Positions 5,608 through 7,901 of a stretch of DNA of 7,901 bases are shown here, one piece after another. The stretch is from NCBI GenBank assembly GCA_910577885.1, contig CAJTNK010000090.1, positions 1-7,901 of the forward strand. The letters run 5' to 3'. This DNA comes from an uncultured Rikenella sp. GTDB lineage: Bacteria > Bacteroidota > Bacteroidia > Bacteroidales > Rikenellaceae. Positions within the stretch are counted from its first letter, which is position 1; every line of letters begins with the position of its first letter. Made by a program: the position numbers and the translations under genes. Below the pieces are notes generated by a model. The model made no database searches. It had not been told where the DNA came from and saw only the letters and a program-made list of their open reading frames with translations.

Positions 5608-5658
5608 CTTTTGAGCTAGCATACGCTACGCCTTAGGCTCCGCAATCCTCAGGAGCAT

Positions 5659-5730
5659 GGGTGGGGCTTTCTCGGTGCGGCGCGTAAGGTAATTACTGCT
5701 TTATCGCGCCGATACCGGAAAGCCCCACCC
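5659..5730. repeat. Nested palindrome (72 nt) after holA
   Basis: GGGTGGGGCTTTC (5659-5671) pairs perfectly with GAAAGCCCCACCC (5718-5730). Inside, GGT (5674-5676) can pair with ACC (5714-5716) and CGGCGCG (5678-5684) with CGCGCCG (5705-5711). The apex holds the palindrome GTAATTAC (5689-5696). The stacked design resembles the elements at 3688-4073, but the outer arm sequence is unrelated. Confidence 0.75.
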
Positions 5731-5754
5731 AAAGACCGGGCTGACACGGCCAAA

Positions 5755-5771
5755 GCATCCCAACGGGATGC
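5755..5771. repeat. Perfect 7-bp hairpin with 3-nt loop
   Basis: GCATCCC pairs with GGGATGC around aac. The same loop bases occur in the hairpin at 7834-7850. Confidence 0.55.
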
Positions 5772-5788
5772 GCTCGGAAGTTTTTTTG

Positions 5789-5812
5789 GTTCTTTTTCTT
5801 CAGAAAAAGAAC
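5789..5812. repeat. Perfect 10-bp A/T-rich hairpin, possible plus-strand terminator remnant
   Basis: GTTCTTTTTC (5789-5798) pairs with GAAAAAGAAC (5803-5812) around ttca. The right arm and following bases (AAAAAGAACAGTTC) recur at about 38-51 in front of ccsA, where the left arm is missing. There is no T tract on the plus-strand exit side. Confidence 0.55.
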
Positions 5813-5868
5813 AGTTCTATCCGGTTCACCAAACACGGCTGGCAGATTGCCGAAAGCAAAGCGAGAAA

Positions 5869-5909
5869 AAAAGAGATCCTTTGCCCGCATTGGACAAAGG
5901 ATCTCTTTT
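5869..5909 (-). terminator. Intrinsic terminator of the lptE-TPR-secG operon
   Basis: AAAAGAGATCCTTTG (5869-5883) pairs perfectly over 15 bp with CAAAGGATCTCTTTT (5895-5909), with an 11-nt loop. Read on the minus strand, the stem runs into a T-rich tract (complement of the A run at 5866-5872), as expected for rho-independent termination. It lies 72 nt beyond the secG stop codon. On the plus strand the T tract is short (TTTTC), so termination in that direction would be weaker. Confidence 0.85.
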
Positions 5910-5981
5910 CTATAAGAAGTGCTGAGCCCCCGCGGCAGCAAAGCACCGCCCCACAAATAAGAACCCCCCAACTACCGATGC

Positions 5982-6347
5982 CTACTGCGCCGCAGAGTCT
6001 CCCCCCGGCAGTTGTTGCTGTTGCAACAGCCCATCGCCGCCCCCCTGCAACTGGAAATCCCCCACCCCGCCATTGGCCGAGTTTTCGAGCGTTTTTTCCA
6101 AGACCTTATTGCTCTGCGCAATATCCGCCCGCGGCATCGCCATAGTGGCCATCAAGCTCAACGCCACAATGGCAATGGCCAATCCCCAAGTGAGTTTCTC
6201 GAGAAAATCGGCCGTTTGGCGCACCCCCATCACCTGGTTCGAAGCACCGAAATTAGCCGCCATCCCGCTCTTCGGATTCTGGGCCAGCACCGCAAGAATA
6301 ATCAGAAAGCTGGCGAAGATAATCAGAACAATGAAAAAAACGTACAT
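5982..6347 (-). CDS. secG: Preprotein translocase subunit SecG
   Basis: The 121-aa product is the small accessory subunit of the SecYEG channel in the inner membrane. It has two membrane helices (about 2-22 and 53-71). They are joined by the conserved segment QNPKSGMAANFG (23-34), then NQVMGVRQTADFLEKLTW (37-54), which carries the SecG signature. The tail beyond residue 72 is polar and rich in Gln and Gly, as in other Bacteroidota SecG proteins, and is probably flexible. It is the last gene of the operon: an 87-nt gap (6348-6434) separates it from the TPR gene, and a strong terminator follows. The gap holds a short GC-rich hairpin (CGCC, gggc, GGCG on the minus strand) followed by AGGCTTTTT, which could partly attenuate transcription. 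I saw no convincing promoter there. Confidence 0.93.
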   Translation of the reverse strand: MYVFFIVLIIFASFLIILAVLAQNPKSGMAANFGASNQVMGVRQTADFLEKLTWGLAIAIVALSLMATMAMPRADIAQSNKVLEKTLENSANGGVGDFQLQGGGDGLLQQQQLPGGDSAAQ

Positions 6348-6434
6348 GATCTAAAGCGTGTCTCTGTAGTAGTAAGTGTGTGTATATCAGCAAAAAGCCT
6401 CGCCGCCCGGCGAACCGTCCCCCGCCCCCCAAAC

Positions 6435-7061
6435 TCACCGCCCCCCGTAGAAGCGTCCCCGCACATCGGCGATCAGGTCTGCAAAGTAAAGGCTTTTTTC
6501 CGGATATTTCAAACTTAATTTGGAATAAATTTCGATCGCCCGGTCCGGCAAACCCTGCGCCAAATAGATTTCAGCCAACGTTTCGGTAGCAATTTGCCCG
6601 TCTTCGGCCACCGAAGCCGCCGAGATATCCTCCTGCACGAACTCTTCGCCGCCCATCCCCGGCCTGGGCGGCGGCGGAGGCACGATCCGTTCGCCACCGG
6701 CCCCGAAGGTTTCGAGAAAGTCGTCGATCACCTCCACCGTATCCGGCCGCACCGGTCCACCATCTCCCCCCGCCGCGACATGCTCCATCTCCGCCCCATA
6801 ACCGCTCCCGGCTCCGTAAGCCTCCGGCGCCTCGTCGTCCAACAGCAGCCGCGGCCAAGGGTGCACGAAGAGCCGCACATCGGCCCGCCGCAACGCCCGC
6901 CGATAGCCCGCCGGATCGGAGCGGCGCAGCGAACGGATCTGCATGTACCGCCCCAGCGTGAACCACGGATAGAGCTGTACGAGGTCGTACAACTGCGCCG
7001 GTACGCCCGGTTCGTCGAGCCGGCCATAGTCGTCCAAATAGGCGCCGATGAGTCTCTCCAT
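6435..7061 (-). CDS. TPR-tailed hypothetical protein between lptE and secG
   Basis: This 208-aa protein has no signal peptide or membrane helix, so it is probably cytoplasmic. Residues 1-75 are charged and aromatic (LVQLYPWFTLGRYM at 27-40), and residues 80-140 are a Gly/Ala/Pro-rich linker with PPPPPP at 128-133 nearly unbroken. The C-terminus holds one clear tetratricopeptide-like unit, ATETLAEIYLAQGLPDRAIE at 158-177, then IYSKLSLKYPEKSLYFADLI at 178-197. Proteins with this layout occupy the same place between lptE and secG in many Bacteroidales. Their function is not established; a scaffold role is only a guess from the TPR unit. The start ATG lies 5 nt after the lptE stop, indicating co-transcription and probable translational coupling. 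The second half is the family-typical part, while the linker looks poorly constrained. Confidence 0.85.
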   Translation of the reverse strand: MERLIGAYLDDYGRLDEPGVPAQLYDLVQLYPWFTLGRYMQIRSLRRSDPAGYRRALRRADVRLFVHPWPRLLLDDEAPEAYGAGSGYGAEMEHVAAGGDGGPVRPDTVEVIDDFLETFGAGGERIVPPPPPRPGMGGEEFVQEDISAASVAEDGQIATETLAEIYLAQGLPDRAIEIYSKLSLKYPEKSLYFADLIADVRGRFYGGR

Positions 7062-7066
7062 AAAGC

Positions 7067-7591
7067 TTACCAGTTCGAAAGGGCTTCGTTAAAAATGTCG
7101 TCCACCAGTTTTTCGACAATCTGCGGAATGAGCGTCCCCTCGGCCTGCGTCAACAACACGTTCGTATTGTAATCCTCGTAATTGCTGAAGGTTTTCTCGA
7201 AACTGAACCTCGGTTCGGCCTTGTTGACGAACTTCACCTTCACGGTAATCGTCAAGCGGTTCATCATGGCATACTCCTCGCCCGAGATCGCCACCGGATC
7301 GGAGCTATACCCGGTGATTTCGCCCGTAAAGCTCAGGTCGCCATCCTCCGGCACCACTTGCAGCCGGGTCTGACTGGCGAGTTTGCTTTTGAGTTCGTCG
7401 GTGAAAGTCGGACTCAGGATCGGCGCCACCATCGCGGCCATATTGTTGAAGTACCCCACCGAAACGGTCTTGCTCAACGCATAATTGACCGAAGCTCCCG
7501 AGAACGAGTACTTCACGGAACAACCCGTCCCGACCACCGCTGTCGCCACCGCGACCAACAAGCCTATGTACAAACGTTTTATCATCAGCAT
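7067..7591 (-). CDS. lptE: LptE family LPS-assembly lipoprotein
   Basis: The 174-aa protein starts with a lipoprotein signal peptide: KR at 5-6, a hydrophobic core at 7-20 and GTGC with the putative lipidated Cys at 24. The -3 residue is Gly rather than the usual Leu, a weak lipobox, but its position is right. The mature part opens with YSFSGASV (28-35) and continues with GDLSFTGEITGYSSDPVAIS (84-103), RLTITVKVKF (112-121), FEKTFSNYEDY (131-141), then EGTLIPQIVEKLVDDIFNEA (151-170). This pattern is that of Bacteroidota LptE homologues, which plug the LptD channel and help place LPS in the outer leaflet. Two nearby ATGs (7591 and 7585) both give a plausible signal peptide, and the first is used here. 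It appears to be the first gene of the operon. Its upstream 310 nt hold repeats but no clear -7 box. Confidence 0.88.
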   Translation of the reverse strand: MLMIKRLYIGLLVAVATAVVGTGCSVKYSFSGASVNYALSKTVSVGYFNNMAAMVAPILSPTFTDELKSKLASQTRLQVVPEDGDLSFTGEITGYSSDPVAISGEEYAMMNRLTITVKVKFVNKAEPRFSFEKTFSNYEDYNTNVLLTQAEGTLIPQIVEKLVDDIFNEALSNW

Positions 7592-7701
7592 CTCATCTAC
7601 TACTTTTTTCTATTGGTGCCGCCCGGGGCGACGGAGATTCGCGCGCTCCTGCGGAGTGCAGTTGCCCTACCGGCCGACCGGTTCAAATCATCGGCAAAAA
7701 C

Positions 7702-7773
7702 ATTCGTCCTCGGGCGCGGTGCCGCTCGGCACGCGAAGACTGGGTTTTGCTCGGCAAAGACCGCTGGCGTCGG
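7702..7773 (-). repeat. 55-nt dispersed repeat, copy 3 (inverted), with 17-nt flank
   Basis: Positions 7719-7773 are the inverted counterpart of 3450-3504 (49 of 55 bases, no gaps). The 17 nt at 7702-7718 equal 3560-3576 exactly, but here that block adjoins the GTGCCGCTCGGCAC end, while in the 1.6-kb region it lies 55 nt away. The modules are thus combined in different orders, as expected for a mosaic of separately moving or recombining pieces. Confidence 0.75.
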
Positions 7774-7833
7774 CTTCTTTCCTAAAATAGTCACTATCCG
7801 TACGCCACGAGCTTTTCTCGCCTTGCTACAAAC

Positions 7834-7850
7834 CGCGCCCAACGGGCGCG
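7834..7850. repeat. Perfect 7-bp hairpin with 3-nt loop
   Basis: CGCGCCC pairs with GGGCGCG around aac. It lies between two copies of the GTGCCGAGCGGCAC repeat (7719-7773 and 7880-7901), again pairing these two repeat classes. Confidence 0.55.
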
Positions 7851-7879
7851 CGAGTCGCCGCCACCCCCTGCGGCGCGAG

Positions 7880-7901
7880 GTGCCGCTCGGCACCCGAAGA
7901 C
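7880..7901 (-). repeat. 55-nt dispersed repeat, copy 4 (cut by window end)
   Basis: The last 22 nt match the reverse complement of the 3' end of copy 1 at 21 of 22 bases, including GTGCCGCTCGGCAC. The rest of the element would continue past 7901, so its completeness cannot be judged. Confidence 0.65.

Larger units (their letters stand above)
7592..7901. other. Gene-free region upstream of lptE with dispersed repeats
   Basis: No intact coding sequence is seen. From left to right it holds the lptE leader, a small palindrome (ACCGG 7669-7673 with CCGGT 7678-7682), a 17-nt copy of 3560-3576 (7702-7718), a full 55-nt repeat copy, a perfect 7-bp hairpin (7834-7850) and a repeat copy cut off by the window end. 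An lptE promoter should lie here, but I cannot point to a TAnnTTTG box on the minus strand. Confidence 0.6.

Noticed and set aside
5140..5619. 159-codon plus-strand frame running out of holA into the inverted repeat
   Set aside because: The first part is a shadow of holA and the rest is the translated inverted repeat.
5396..5981. tRNA or other standard RNA gene in the holA-secG gap
   Set aside because: I saw no cloverleaf pattern with a TTCGA-type T-loop and matching acceptor stem. The structure present is explained by the inverted repeat, the nested palindrome and the terminator.
6594..7172. 192-codon plus-strand frame
   Set aside because: It is antisense to the TPR gene and the end of lptE, and its sequence has no recognisable features.

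Overview
The window looks like a chromosomal segment of a GC-rich member of the Bacteroidota, most like an Alistipes/Rikenellaceae-type gut bacterium. Four things point there. The cytochrome c synthase is a fused CcsB-CcsA protein with the large middle domain typical of this phylum. The gene set lptE, a TPR-tailed protein and secG is in the order known from Bacteroidales. The promoter-like box TATCTTTG in front of holA fits the Bacteroidota -7 consensus TAnnTTTG. Shine-Dalgarno sequences are weak. The taxon is inferred from gene content and sequence style; no marker gene such as 16S rRNA is present.

Layout. Positions 1-112 are a leader holding a dispersed-repeat fragment. Positions 113-2713 (+) encode the CcsBA-type cytochrome c synthase. 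Positions 2714-4300 are about 1.6 kb with no intact gene. They hold a probable terminator, a decayed C-terminal fragment of a C-type-lectin-like (FISUMP/DUF1566-type) surface protein, and a dense mosaic of palindromic repeats. Positions 4316-5395 (+) encode DNA polymerase III delta (holA). Positions 5396-5981 are again non-coding: a 163-nt inverted repeat, a nested palindrome, two smaller hairpins, and an intrinsic terminator serving the opposite strand. Positions 5982-7591 (-) are a three-gene operon transcribed right to left: lptE, a TPR-tailed hypothetical gene, then secG. Positions 7592-7901 are non-coding and carry more copies of the same dispersed repeats.

The genes are housekeeping or envelope functions and do not form one pathway. 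CcsBA attaches heme to c-type cytochromes in the periplasm, HolA loads the replication clamp, SecG aids protein export, and LptE takes part in LPS assembly at the outer membrane. The unusual content lies between the genes. At least four repeat classes recur: (1) three-tier nested palindromes of 63-79 nt, two of which are 79-nt direct repeats; (2) a 55-nt element ending in GTGCCGAGCGGCAC, found in both orientations at both ends of the window; (3) perfect hairpins with 3-nt loops; (4) a long inverted repeat after holA whose core recurs at the window's left edge. No transposase, reverse transcriptase, CRISPR array, tRNA or rRNA was seen. No complete new gene system is visible. The repeat mosaic and the lectin-fold fragment are the best leads.
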